64,000 bases of DNA from CAVUPF01 sp963743285 (GTDB taxonomy: Bacteria; Actinomycetota; Thermoleophilia; Solirubrobacterales; 70-9): assembly GCA_963743285.1 (NCBI GenBank), contig CAVUPF010000001.1:930001-994000 (forward strand), written 5' to 3'. Position 1 is the first letter of the stretch; every line of letters starts with the position of its first letter. Under the pieces are notes generated by a model, which saw only the letters and a program-made list of their open reading frames with translations, was not told the DNA's origin and searched no databases. Of the stretch, positions 1 to 8,965 are shown in pieces. Made by a program: the position numbers and the translations under genes.

Positions 1-214
1 CCTGCACCGCGGCGTCGTCCGCGAGCGAGGTGAAGGTCGCCTCGGCTTGCTTCGCAGCCTCGGCAGGAGTGGCCGCTTCTCGGGCACCCTTGGCAATGAG
101 CTCGTCGGCCTTGTGGGGCGTCCGGTTCCAAACGGTGACGTCATGGTCGCCGCCGAGCAAGCGCTCGGCAACTGCATGGCCCATCCTTCCCATCCCGAGA
201 ACTGCAAGGCGCAT
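1..214 (-). CDS. NAD(P)-dependent oxidoreductase, 3-hydroxyisobutyrate/6-phosphogluconate dehydrogenase superfamily (partial)
   Basis: Only the N-terminal 71 residues are present; the gene runs off the left edge of the window. The reverse-strand reading opens MRLAVLGMGRMGHAVAE, a Rossmann dinucleotide-binding turn (GMGRMG), and continues with a VWNRT segment. In this superfamily N-R-T after the second beta strand usually accompanies NADP(H) binding. The ATG at 214 is preceded seven bases upstream by AAGGAG, which fixes the start. The substrate cannot be told because the catalytic half is missing. Family members oxidise beta-hydroxyacids or reduce imines and succinic semialdehyde in the cytoplasm. 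Confidence 0.8.
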   Translation of the reverse strand, partial: MRLAVLGMGRMGHAVAERLLGGDHDVTVWNRTPHKADELIAKGAREAATPAEAAKQAEATFTSLADDAAVQ

Positions 215-688
215 GGTCAGGCTCCTTCACTCGTGGTCAGCGCGGCACTCCGATTATGCGCCTGTGCGAGCCCTGCCTACCGTGCGGGGTCCAGGTGGAT
301 CCGCGCTCGCCGTCAACCCACTCGCGCCGGAGGCGCTCAGGGTCGCTTCGCACTGTCGCGAGCTGGTCGCGCCGGTGACCGCGACGCGGTATGGGAGTCG
401 GGGGCCGGACCCGCTGCGAGCCCCGCCCTCGCGGCAGATGCCGGGCGTGGCGGTCGCCGAGCAGGATGCGGCAATCCGAGCGGCGGCGGTTGCCGGGGAC
501 GTGGCGCCCGGGGAGGGTCCGAAGGACGTGAGCCGCGAAGGCGTTGGCGAGAGTCGGGGCGCGAGGGCGGGGCTCGTGGGGGGTAGTGAGATCCGGGGCG
601 AGTGGGGGGAGAATTTTGGCGGCTGGAGGCTTACAGGGGGGTGAGCCTGTTCCGCAGAATCCAAAAAGGTCGGCGCTACACTCGCGCC
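215..688. other. Intergenic stretch with no recognised gene
   Basis: 474 bases between the edge dehydrogenase, which is read leftwards, and hicB, which is read rightwards. Long open frames exist on both strands, but they are low-complexity Arg/Gly/Ala shadows of GC-rich DNA with no family resemblance. The promoters of both flanking units must lie here. No tRNA, repeat or clear hairpin was seen. Confidence 0.5.
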
Positions 689-907
689 ATGAGCGAAACG
701 ATGGACCTGACGATCGTTTACGAGGAGGGCGAGGACGGCTGGATCGTCGCCTCGATCCCTGCGGTCCCCGGCGTGCTCAGCCAGGGCCGCGGCCGGGAGG
801 AAGCCCGGGAGAACGTCCTCGACGCTCTGGCGCTCATGCTCTCCCCCGGGCCGGTTGAGGCCGGGGACGAGCGCGAGCGCGAGCTGTTGCACCTGAAGGT
901 CGCGTGA
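689..907 (+). CDS. hicB: HicB-type antitoxin
   Basis: A 72-residue protein with the short HicB partial RNase-H-like fold. It reads as a beta-strand block (LTIVYEEGEDGWIVASIP), then a glycine turn (GVLSQG) and a helix (REEARENVLDALALML), the usual order for HicB/UPF0150. HicB neutralises HicA and represses the pair. No separate C-terminal DNA-binding domain is visible, so autoregulation may need the complex. The ATG at 689 is the best start because the conserved fold begins there; an upstream in-frame extension is basic and unlike the family. The stop overlaps the GTG of hicA by four bases, indicating translational coupling. Confidence 0.85.
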   Translation: MSETMDLTIVYEEGEDGWIVASIPAVPGVLSQGRGREEARENVLDALALMLSPGPVEAGDERERELLHLKVA

Positions 908-1098
908 AGCGGCGGACATTGGAGCAGCATCTGCGGGCGCATGGCTGCCGCAAGCTCGACGAGGGCGGCAACCACACGCGCTGGGTCGGGCCGAGCTGGG
1001 CGCGCTCGACGGTGCCAAGGCACCGGGAGATCGACCATCGGTTGGCGCGTCACGTCTGCAAGCAATTGGGGGTGCCGGCGTCGGAAGGGGAACGGTAG
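904..1098 (+). CDS. hicA: HicA-type mRNA interferase toxin
   Basis: A 64-residue protein starting at GTG inside the stop of hicB. It shows the HicA double-stranded-RNA-binding-like pattern: an N-terminal helix (LEQHLRAHGCRKL), the G-G-N-H segment with the family's catalytic histidine, a basic strand (TRWVGPSWARSTVPRH) and the closing helix HRLARHVCKQLG. HicA toxins cleave mRNA without ribosomes when HicB is degraded. Length and order (antitoxin first) match the variant in which hicB precedes hicA. No frame damage is visible. Confidence 0.85.
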   Translation: MKRRTLEQHLRAHGCRKLDEGGNHTRWVGPSWARSTVPRHREIDHRLARHVCKQLGVPASEGER

Positions 1099-1419
1099 CG
1101 AGAGCCGGCGCAGTGGGGCGGGTCATGCGGGGGCTCCGGGGGTAAGGGCGGGGGACGCGGTGCTGGTGGTGGTCCCTGGGGCGGCGGCGGGGCTCGGGAG
1201 GGCATCAACAACAAATGCTGCGGTAGGTCCGCGCCCGGGGCGGGCCGCGAGCCCGCGCAGCGCGTGGGTCGACGAGGTCGAGTCCGTCGCCAACCCCGGG
1301 ACAGCGGGTCAACCGTTCTCAAGGTGTTCACAGCTGGATCACAAGCCGGATACCTCTCGCGCCCGCTGGAGTCAGATGCTCGTGTCCCACACACCAGTCC
1401 GCGAAGGAGATGAGAACTC
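1099..1419. other. Intergenic stretch upstream of the secreted phosphoesterase
   Basis: 321 bases without a supported gene. Both strands carry open frames, but their products are Pro/Arg/Ala-rich and resemble no family. AAGGAG at about 1403-1408 lies before the GTG at 1420 and is probably its ribosome site. Confidence 0.4.
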
Positions 1420-3427
1420 GTGAGGAACGCTAGTCCGCCAGGCCGTATTGCAAGCCTCCTCCATCGTCGCAAGTCGGTGCCGACATCGCGCCCGCCGCGC
1501 CGGCGCCGCGGCGCTCTGCTGACCCTCGCGGTCGCGGTCGCCGCAGCGGCGGCTGCCGTACCGATCGTCTCGGCGAGCGCCTCTTCCTCCGGAACCTACC
1601 TGGCGAGCCGGGACGGACTCGGGATCCAGCCGGGCAAGATCAAGCACGTCTGGCTGATCATCCTCGAGAACAAGTCCTACGACGCGACCTTCACGGGCCT
1701 GAACAACAACACCTACCTGTGGCAGACGCTGCCCTCGCAGGGCGTGCTGCTGAAGAACTACTACGGCACCGGCCACTTCAGCCTCGACAACTACATCTCG
1801 CTGGTCAGCGGCCAGGCGACGCAGCCCGACACGCAGGCCGACTGCCCCTACTACGACAAGTTCTCCGGCACCGTCGACACGTCCGGGCTCGCTGCGCGAC
1901 CAACCCGAACTACGGCCAGATGGCCTCAGCCGCGGGCCCGAACGCCGCGGCCGGCTCGAACGGCTGCGTCTACCCGGCGAGCGTGCCGACGCTGTTCAAC
2001 CAGCTCGACGCCGCCCACGTGAGCTGGAAGGGCTACGCCCAGGACCTCGGCAACCCCGACGCCAGCGGGCCGCGCGCACGACGCCGGCACGCAGTACTGC
2101 GGCGCCCCGTACGCCACGCCGGGCGCCGACCGGCAGCACCGCGCAGCCCGAACCCGGGCAGCGCCAACGCGCACCGACCAGTACGTGCCCAAGCACTTCC
2201 CGTTCCCGTGGTTTGAGTCGATCCTGCAGTCGGGCGACTGCAACTCGAAGCACATCGCCAACCTGTTCGACCCGACCGACGGCCTCTACCACGACCTGCA
2301 GAGCGCGGCGACGACGCCGGCGTTCAGCTGGATCTCGCCGAACAACTGCAGCGACGGTCACGACGCCGTCTGCCACGGCAACAACCTCTCGGGCGGCTTC
2401 TCGGACCCGAACACGCCGAACGCACCGGTCAACTACACCGGCGGCCTGTACTCGGCCGACCTGTTCCTCGAGCACGTGATCCCCGAGATCGAGGCATCGC
2501 CGGCGTTCAAGGACGGCGGCCTGATCGACATCACCTTCGACGAGGCGTTCCCGCCGTTCACCTACACCGGCAACAGCTTCGCCAACTCGACGATCGTGCG
2601 CGCCCGACGCGGCGACCTCGATCGACGACGACTCGGCCGGCGAGACGCTGTTCGGCCACACGCGTCCACTGGGAGCCGACCGGCCCGAACACGCCGCTGG
2701 CCAACGAACGAACGCGGCGAAGAGCTGTACCCGGGCCCGGGCGACAACGCCTACATCGACCGCCCGAGCAACTGCGTCGCCCAGACGGTCCCGTCGCAGC
2801 CGGCCGGCACCTGCCTCCTCGGCGGCGGCGAGCCACGTCCCCGGTGCCGCGCACGGACGCCAGAGCGACGGCGCCCGAGCGGCAGCTCGACGATCGCCGA
2901 CAACTCGATCGTCGCGACCGACGACGGGCCGCACGGTGACCGGCACCGGCATCCCGGCCGGCGCGTTCGTCGGCCAGGTCACCGACACGCCGACCACCGC
3001 GACCGCTCCGAACCAGAGCGGCGGCTTCGTGGACACCGGCTCGTTCACGCTCGTGGACGCCTCCGGCGAACCGCTCGAGACGACCGGGCGCGGTCAGCGG
3101 GATCACGCTCGGCGCGCGGACGCCGGCGACCGACCCGCTGTATCGACGCCACCGACCCGACCACCGGCGGCGGCGACACCGGCAGCGTGCTGATCAGCCC
3201 CTACATCAAGCCGGGCACCGTCAGCAACGTCTACTACAACCACTACAGCTGGCTGCGCACGATGGAGGACCTCTTCAACGTCGCCGCACGCCTCGCCGGG
3301 CCTCGACGGGGAGGGCCACATCGGCTACGCGGCCCAGCCAGGGCTCGCGCCGTTCGGACGCGACGTGTTCAACAACCCCGACGGCCCCTACGCACATCAC
3401 AACTGGCACGGACACGGAGGTCGCTGA
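1420..3427 (+). pseudogene. Secreted phosphoesterase (phospholipase C / acid phosphatase family), multiply frameshifted
   Basis: The coding signal moves between all three frames. Frame one carries an Ala-rich signal peptide and KIKHVWLIILENKSYDATF, which in the PF04185 phosphoesterase family supplies the metal-binding E-N-x-S. It continues GHFSLDNYISLVSGQ, changes frame near 1890, returns near 2180 (HFPFPWFESIL), carries ITFDEAFPP, shifts again near 2600, and ends in a third frame with HIGYAAQPGLAPFGRD before TGA at 3425-3427. Reading through the shifts gives a protein of about 660 residues with every expected block, so the gene was complete. At least four net frame changes are needed. Family members hydrolyse phosphomonoesters or phospholipids outside the cell. 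Real decay and assembly error cannot be separated here. Confidence 0.75.
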
Positions 3428-3468
3428 ACCTGTCCTCCCCGGCCAAGCGGATCGCTAGCGGGCAGCGA

Positions 3469-4137
3469 GTGCCGATCGCGGCGCCCCCTGCCGAGCCTGC
3501 GCCGCCGGCGACAGCCTCTCAGGGCGGCGCTCGGGTCTTCGGGCTCGACCCCCGCCGCGGCGCTCGGGTCGCGGCCGGCACCTTGGCCTTGGTGCTGGTT
3601 GCCGCGCTGGTCGGCGTCTTGCTGAGCGGACATCGCGCCTCGGGCGCCGGCCGTGCCTCGGCTGCCAGGAGGTATGGGGGGATCCCAAGTTGGCTGCCGA
3701 AGGCGAAGCTTCCCGTGGGCCGGGTGGTCAGGGCGAGCCGCGCCCACCCGGCGCTGGCGATTCAGGGCGCCACTGTCGCGGTTCACCTTGGGGGCGGACG
3801 AGTGCTGGCTACGGCCGTCGGTCCGAGCGTGCCGGAGGAGGGCCGCTTCCCGGTCCCCGCGACGAGCTCGTGCACGTTCATCGTCACGTTTGCCGCCGCG
3901 TCCAGCGCGATCCCACTCAGTCCATCCGCGTTTACCTTGATCGACGATTTCGGACACGTTCGCCATCCTCGCGTGAGGGCAATCGGCGGTGGCGCACCAC
4001 CCCGGCAGGTCTTGCCCGGTCAGACCGTGTCGCTGAGAGTGCACGACGTGCTGCCGATCGGCGATGGAGGCCTGGCCTGGGCACCCGAGGGTGGGCGGCC
4101 AATCGTCTCGTGGGACTTTGACGTCGAGATCGATTGA
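3469..4137 (+). CDS. Single-pass membrane-anchored protein of unknown function
   Basis: About 222 residues. A short Pro/Ala-rich cytoplasmic segment is followed by one membrane span (residues about 42-63, VAAGTLALVLVAALVGVLL) and an exported domain with beta-strand character (FTLIDDFGHVRHPRV, GQTVSLRVHDVLPIG) ending in SWDFDVEID. No family is recognised. The GTG at 3469 is the first canonical start after the preceding gene ends at 3427; a CTG overlapping that stop at 3424 is also possible. The compact outer domain could be an immunoglobulin-like fold, which is inference from the strand pattern only. Confidence 0.55.
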   Translation: MPIAAPPAEPAPPATASQGGARVFGLDPRRGARVAAGTLALVLVAALVGVLLSGHRASGAGRASAARRYGGIPSWLPKAKLPVGRVVRASRAHPALAIQGATVAVHLGGGRVLATAVGPSVPEEGRFPVPATSSCTFIVTFAAASSAIPLSPSAFTLIDDFGHVRHPRVRAIGGGAPPRQVLPGQTVSLRVHDVLPIGDGGLAWAPEGGRPIVSWDFDVEID

Positions 4138-4260
4138 CGATTGCCGCGGCCGAGGGACCGCTGTGGCGCGCCGGCCAGTGACGGTGTTTCAGCGCGCCGA
4201 GGCGATGCCAGGGCGGGGTTCTCTGGGGCGACCGACACGAGCTGCCACCTGCGCCGATTC

Positions 4261-5487
4261 CTACACGCTCCGCAAGGCCGCCGCCGGCGCGAGCCGCGCG
4301 GCGCGCGCGGCCGGATAAAGGCCGGCGAGCGCGCCGAGCATCAAGGCGATCGCGATCCCGCCCGCCACGGCGAGCACCGGCACGACCACGATCCAGCCCT
4401 GGGAGGAGGCATAGCCTGCCGTGGCTGCGGCGCCCAGCGCGATCCCGGTGCCTCCGCCGAGCAGGGACAAAAGGACGGACTCGCCGAGGAACTGCACGCC
4501 GATCTGGGCCCGCGTGGCACCGAGCGCCCGGCGCAGGCCGATCTCCGAGCGGCGCTCGAGCACGGAGATCACCATCACGTTGGCGATTCCGACCCCGCCC
4601 ACCAAGAGCGCCACGGCGCCGAGCCCGAGGAACAGGGCGGTCAGCGTGCCCTGCGCGTCGGCCCGCGCCTGCAGGGCGTCGGAGGGTCGGCTGACCTGGG
4701 TCTGTTCGGGGTACTGAGGGTCCGCGGCGGCGGGCAAAAGCGCCGCCGCTTCGGGCACCCGTTCTGGGTCGGCGCGCACGTAGAGGGTGCTCGCGTTACG
4801 TGCCGTGCCGAACAGCCGATGGGCGACCGGGTAGCCGATCAGCGCGGCGCGTTCGATTTCGGGCGCGAGCGGCATCCGGGCGAGGATGCCGCCGACCGTG
4901 AACCAGGTTTCTCCCAGGTAGACCTGTACCTGCCGTCCGCTCACCCTCAGCCGATCGACCCCGAGCCGCTGGGCGGCGACCGCGCCGAGCACGACGACTG
5001 GATAGCGTTCACTGGCGGCGTCTAAGAAGCGCCCCCGCGCCAGCTTGCCGCTGAGCGTCCCCAGCAGCGCCGGGTCGGCGGCGTCGACCGCGATGCCACC
5101 GGTTTCGGCGGCTTCGATGTAGGGGTTGCGGCGAACCGACGCCGAGGACACGGCCGTCACCGCGGCCGCGTCGCGCACGCTGCTCAGGTTGCGGACCGCC
5201 CGATCCGCCGCGGCCGGGAGCTTTGCGGACTGGCCGAAGAAGGTCTGACCGGGAGCTACGGTGAGCAGGTTCGTGCCGAGCTGGTTGAGCTCGGCGACCA
5301 GACCCGCCTTGCTGGATTCGGAGATGCCGAGCACCGCGACCATCGCGGCGATGCCGATCGCCACGCCCAGGGCCGAGAGCGCGACGCGGAGGCGGCGTGT
5401 GCGCAACCCGACGCTGGCGACTCGCACGACATCGAGCGGCAACAGCCGGCTGCGCGCGGGGGTTGCGCCGAGGGCCTCGTCGCTCAT
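4261..5487 (-). CDS. ABC transporter permease, MacB/FtsX type
   Basis: 408 residues with MacB-like topology: one N-terminal span (residues about 35-55, LSALGVAIGIAAMVAVLGI), a large periplasmic-type domain (about 60-270), and three C-terminal spans from about 285. The LERRSEIGLRRALGATR loop is the FtsX coupling signature, and the protein ends at the conserved YPAARAARLAP. This family does not pump substrate through the membrane; it works as a mechanotransmitter for outer partners. The start ATG overlaps the stop of the ATPase gene by four bases. It is the last gene of a seven-gene operon beginning with a two-component system. Confidence 0.9.
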   Translation of the reverse strand: MSDEALGATPARSRLLPLDVVRVASVGLRTRRLRVALSALGVAIGIAAMVAVLGISESSKAGLVAELNQLGTNLLTVAPGQTFFGQSAKLPAAADRAVRNLSSVRDAAAVTAVSSASVRRNPYIEAAETGGIAVDAADPALLGTLSGKLARGRFLDAASERYPVVVLGAVAAQRLGVDRLRVSGRQVQVYLGETWFTVGGILARMPLAPEIERAALIGYPVAHRLFGTARNASTLYVRADPERVPEAAALLPAAADPQYPEQTQVSRPSDALQARADAQGTLTALFLGLGAVALLVGGVGIANVMVISVLERRSEIGLRRALGATRAQIGVQFLGESVLLSLLGGGTGIALGAAATAGYASSQGWIVVVPVLAVAGGIAIALMLGALAGLYPAARAARLAPAAALRSV

Positions 5488-6176
5488 ACCGGCACCGCTT
5501 GGAGCTCGTCGTGGATCAGACGTCCGTCGCGCACCTCCAGCCGTCTGGGCAGGGTCGCGGCGATCTCCCGGTCATGGGTGATTACCAGGACCGTTGTGCC
5601 CTGCTCGTTCAGGGCGCGCAGCAAATCGAGGATCTCAGCGCCGCTCGCCGTGTCGAGGTTGCCGGTCGGCTCGTCGGCGAGGACGATCGCCGGCGAGCTG
5701 ACCAGCGCCCGTGCGATCGCGACGCGTTGGCGCTCGCCGCCGGAGAGGAGAGCCGCGGCCTGGGTGGCGCGGTGAGCAAGGCCGACCTGCTCGAGTGCCG
5801 CAGCGGCTGCCCGGCGGCGCTCGCGGGCGGGCGTGCCCGTGTAGAGCAGACCACCGGCGACGTTCTCCAGCGCGCTCTGCGCCTCAAGCAGGTGAAACTG
5901 CTGGAAGACGAAGCCGATCCGCCGGGCGCGAAGCGCCGCAAGCAGGCCGTCGGAGACGTCGGAGACGTCCGTGCCGGCAATCCGCACGAGGCCGCTGCTC
6001 GCGCGCTCAAGGGTGCCGATGATATGCAGCAGGGTCGACTTGCCAGACCCCGATGGCCCCACGATCGCGCAGAGCTCTCCTGCCTCGACGCTCAAGCTGA
6101 CCTCGCTCAGCGCCTCGACGCCGCCGGGGTAGCGTTTGACCACGTCGCGCAGCTCGAGGACCGGACCGGCGCTCAT
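5484..6176 (-). CDS. ABC transporter ATP-binding protein, MacB/LolD type
   Basis: 230 residues with all ATPase motifs: Walker A GPSGSGKST (residues 40-48), Q-loop VFQQFHLLEAQSALENV, signature LSGGERQRVAIARAL, Walker B IVLADEPTGNLD and the switch His in VITHD. The FQQFHLL and DEPTGNLD forms are typical of the LolD/MacB/FtsE branch. It should energise the permease encoded immediately downstream, and the two genes overlap by four bases (ATGA). It also overlaps the upstream adaptor gene by four bases, so the three are surely co-translated. Confidence 0.93.
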   Translation of the reverse strand: MSAGPVLELRDVVKRYPGGVEALSEVSLSVEAGELCAIVGPSGSGKSTLLHIIGTLERASSGLVRIAGTDVSDVSDGLLAALRARRIGFVFQQFHLLEAQSALENVAGGLLYTGTPARERRRAAAAALEQVGLAHRATQAAALLSGGERQRVAIARALVSSPAIVLADEPTGNLDTASGAEILDLLRALNEQGTTVLVITHDREIAATLPRRLEVRDGRLIHDELQAVPV

Positions 6177-7561
6177 TCTCTTGGTTCAGTCACCTTCAGG
6201 CCGGCGCGGATACCCGGGCCTTCGATCTGCACGTAACCGTCGACGAAGATGCCGGGAGTCACCGCCAGCTCGACGCGCTGAGTGCCCTCGAGCGCCTCGA
6301 CCGCATAGCCACCGCCGGCTGTGGCCACCAGTGCGGCGGCTGAGACCGCGAGAACCCCGCGGCGGATGCTCTTCACCAGTTCGACGGTGACCGGCGCCTT
6401 GTCCAGGCGCGCCACCGGATGGTCGAGCGCCAGCGTCACCGCGATCGTCGGTTCTTCGCTACCGCTTTCTTCACCGCCACCGCCGCCTTCTCCAGCGCCG
6501 CCCTTGCCGCTTTCAGCCGCTTCAGCAACCGTGCCCACATTGGTGATGTGCCCGTAGACGACGCTGCCGCTCGGCAGCGTCACCGGCACCGACTCGCCGA
6601 CTCGGGCCAGTTGCTGCTGGCTCGCCTTCACCTTCAGCTGCACGAGCTGGCGGGTGGAGGTGCTGCCCAGCACCGCGACCGGCGCGGCGCTGTCTGCGCC
6701 GGATTCCCCGCCTCCCCCTTCATCGCCCGGCTTCTTGGCGTCGGGTTCCTTTGACTTCTTCCCTTCGGCTGCGGGCTTCTTGGCGTCGGGTTCCTTGCTG
6801 CCCTTCTCCTTATCGCCCGGCTTCTTGGCGGCGGGTTGCTTGCCCTTCGAGGCGGCCGGGGGGTCCTCGCCCAGCGAGACGTGCACGGCGGTGACGCGCC
6901 GCGCCCCGGGCGCGAAGACGACCCGGCCGAGTTCCACCTTGCCGGTTTCCGGCAATCCCTCGTGGCTCTGCCAGCGACGCACCGCTTCGGCGGTGGCTTC
7001 GCTGAATTCATCGCTGTTGGTGATCGCCCCGTCGGGGTCAAAGCCAAGTGCCACCAGGTTGGCGTTCAGCTCGGCGATGTCGGGGCCGTCGCTGACGCCG
7101 ATCTTCAACGTCCTGTAGGCCGGCAGCGTGCCGTACATCAACACCACCGGCTGGTCATCGATCCGAAACAGAGTCCCGCCGCGCCTGATCACCTTGCCGA
7201 CCCCCGGCAGCCAGGTGAAGGTTCCCGCCAGACGGTCATACAGTTCAAAGGTGCCGCCGTAGCCGAGCGTGCCGTCGACCTGGGTGTGTTCGACCAGGGT
7301 GCGCCGGGTGACCGTCGTCGTGGTGTCGCCCGGCGGGATCGCCGTGCGCTGGCTGGTGCGGCTGGCGGGGCCCGAATCAAGCGCCAGGGCTGTAGCTGCG
7401 GCCACCGCGATCCCGACCACCAAGAACGCCGTCGTCGCCAGGAGCCGGTTGCGACGCCGCCTGGGTCGATCCTCACCAGCGGGGCCGCCGGGCTCCGCAG
7501 GGCCCAGGGCCGCGATTCCCTGCGGCCGTTCAGGACTTGGCTGACCCACCGGCTCAGCCAC
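6173..7561 (-). CDS. Efflux periplasmic adaptor-like protein with peptidoglycan-binding domain
   Basis: 462 residues. A cytoplasmic N-terminus and one membrane span (about 42-62, LLATTAFLVVGIAVAAATALAL) are followed by a barrel-like segment and a peptidoglycan-binding-type module (about 150-205, IAELNANLVALGFDPDG ... TAEAVRRWQSHEGLPETG). A charged linker contains two near-repeats of the SKEPDAKKP type, and the C-terminal half has the HlyD/MacA beta pattern (VPVTLPSGSVVYGHITNVG). Proteins of this layout sit beside MacB-like pumps in actinobacteria and probably link the ABC pair to the cell wall. Both gene ends overlap their neighbours, by four bases downstream and eight upstream. Confidence 0.85.
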   Translation of the reverse strand: MAEPVGQPSPERPQGIAALGPAEPGGPAGEDRPRRRRNRLLATTAFLVVGIAVAAATALALDSGPASRTSQRTAIPPGDTTTTVTRRTLVEHTQVDGTLGYGGTFELYDRLAGTFTWLPGVGKVIRRGGTLFRIDDQPVVLMYGTLPAYRTLKIGVSDGPDIAELNANLVALGFDPDGAITNSDEFSEATAEAVRRWQSHEGLPETGKVELGRVVFAPGARRVTAVHVSLGEDPPAASKGKQPAAKKPGDKEKGSKEPDAKKPAAEGKKSKEPDAKKPGDEGGGGESGADSAAPVAVLGSTSTRQLVQLKVKASQQQLARVGESVPVTLPSGSVVYGHITNVGTVAEAAESGKGGAGEGGGGGEESGSEEPTIAVTLALDHPVARLDKAPVTVELVKSIRRGVLAVSAAALVATAGGGYAVEALEGTQRVELAVTPGIFVDGYVQIEGPGIRAGLKVTEPRE

Positions 7562-8318
7562 CCGTTTCTACCGAGTTGGCGCCGCCTTTTCCGGGTTTCC
7601 CAGCTTGGTTTGAGCGGCTGCGTATCGGTCCCCTGGCACCGGCGGAGCGGGGGCCGGGGGAGAGGCCTTCGCAGGCCTTGACTGCGGCGCTTTCGGGGTT
7701 CGGAGCCCTACCGCCGTCGCTCTCTACTCCCCGCAGGCCGCCGCCCGGCGAGCTCGCCAGGTGGACGCCGGCGCCGTGCTCGCGAAGGCACTTCAACAAA
7801 CTGATGATGCCCTTTTCACGGGTGGCGTTCTGCTGCGGGGTGAGGGGGGGTTCCCCGCCTCCTGCCTGGAAGCGTTCGCAGGTACTCTGCGCGGCTTTGA
7901 TCGTCTGCGGAGCGACTTTCTTGGGGCCGTTGCCGTTGTAGCGGATGCCTTCTGCGGAGATTTCCGGATTGGGGAAGTCTTCGATGCCGTGCTTACGCAT
8001 GCATTTCGAAAACTTCAGCGCGTTGTGATCGGCGCTGGCGGTGGCCGCGGCGGCGGCTGACTTGGCCGGCGAGGACGCCCCCCCGCAGGCTGCCAGGGCA
8101 AGGGGGGCGGCGAGCAGGGCGAGCTGAGCAGGACGGGAACCCGGCGCTCGCTTTCGAGTCGCTGACCCGACGAGATGATCTGAGTTCCAGCTGAGAACCT
8201 CCTGAGAGAAGGCGAGGAACTCGCTGAAGCGCCGGCGCCGCGCTGGCCGGCTCGAAGCGGTCCGCTTGAGGCTCCTCACCGGCTCAGGTGGCGGGTCAAG
8301 GCGCGATCCCTCAGCCAC
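7554..8318 (-). CDS. Lipoprotein with two C-x3-H-G repeats (paralogue of the adjacent gene)
   Basis: Up to 254 residues. The mature part begins at a lipobox (LALAAC) and holds two repeats: KFSKCMRKHGIEDFPNP with a later AAQSTCERF, and LLKCLREHGAGV with AVKACEGL. Each unit thus has two cysteines and one histidine, suggesting disulfide-locked helices or a metal site (inference). The GTG at 8318 overlaps the stop of the upstream paralogue, but it puts about 50 residues before the signal sequence. No canonical start lies nearer the signal, so the true start is uncertain. It probably works with the adjoining sensor kinase or efflux adaptor at the membrane. Confidence 0.7.
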   Translation of the reverse strand: MAEGSRLDPPPEPVRSLKRTASSRPARRRRFSEFLAFSQEVLSWNSDHLVGSATRKRAPGSRPAQLALLAAPLALAACGGASSPAKSAAAAATASADHNALKFSKCMRKHGIEDFPNPEISAEGIRYNGNGPKKVAPQTIKAAQSTCERFQAGGGEPPLTPQQNATREKGIISLLKCLREHGAGVHLASSPGGGLRGVESDGGRAPNPESAAVKACEGLSPGPRSAGARGPIRSRSNQAGKPGKGGANSVETGG

Positions 8319-8934
8319 CGACGCGCATTACCACGCCGAACTGTCCCTTGCCACCCTTGGCTGGTGCTCCAGGGGGCGGGCCTCCGGTAGTAAACGCGCC
8401 CTTGGGTCCCCCCTTAAACGGGAGGTCTGACTGGCAGGCGCGCTGCGCCTCCTGGAAGGTGGCGCTGGAGGGATTGGGCCCGCCGCCGGGACCGCCGATT
8501 TTGATTTTTATGCCGCCACCGCTGGTACTGGGGTCGGGAACGTCGACCCCGTGGCTGCGCATGCATTTCGCGAATTTCAGCGCCGCTTCAGTATGGGCTG
8601 TCTGTTCGGCCGGCGAGAACTTCGGGGGGGCCGGTCGGTAGCGTTTGCACGCGATTTGCGCCGCTTCGAAGGCTTGCGGGCCGCCGGCGCCGGTGACTTT
8701 AACCAGGCCGCTTTGCGAAGAACCGCTCGGGGTGGAGGCGTTAACCCCGTGTTCGCGCAGGCAGCGGGCGAACTTCACCGCGGTTTCCTGGGCGCTGGCC
8801 GTGGCGCTGGCCGCCGGCGAGGAGGAGCCACCGCAGGCGGCGAGCAGAAGGCCGAGGGCTGCGGCGCTCAGCGCGGCGAGCAGAGTGGGCCGCAGGCGGC
8901 GGGAAGGTCGAGCTCCTCGGCGGGTTGGCGACAC
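8311..8934 (-). CDS. Lipoprotein with two C-x3-H-G repeats
   Basis: 207 residues starting at GTG. A basic n-region and hydrophobic stretch run into the lipobox LLLAAC near residue 33. Two repeats follow: KFARCLREHGVNASTP ... AAQIACKRY, and KFAKCMRSHGVDVPDPS ... AQRACQSDL. The tail is Gly/Pro-rich. This lipoprotein type recurs in high-GC actinobacteria; no function is established to my knowledge. It lies 31 bases after the sensor kinase and before the efflux adaptor on the same strand, which suggests a ligand-binding or chaperone role for that signalling/export unit. Confidence 0.75.
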   Translation of the reverse strand: MSPTRRGARPSRRLRPTLLAALSAAALGLLLAACGGSSSPAASATASAQETAVKFARCLREHGVNASTPSGSSQSGLVKVTGAGGPQAFEAAQIACKRYRPAPPKFSPAEQTAHTEAALKFAKCMRSHGVDVPDPSTSGGGIKIKIGGPGGGPNPSSATFQEAQRACQSDLPFKGGPKGAFTTGGPPPGAPAKGGKGQFGVVMRVGG

Positions 8935-8965
8935 CCCGACATGATCTGGGACTCACCTGAGAATC

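Noticed and set aside
4141..5025. Plus-strand open frame opposite the permease gene
   Set aside because: No family pattern; the minus strand carries a full MacB-type permease with start overlap.
6720..6840. Repeated segments that might suggest a CRISPR-like or tandem DNA array
   Set aside because: They are in-frame repeats coding for Lys/Glu/Pro-rich linker units of the efflux adaptor, with irregular spacing and no spacers.
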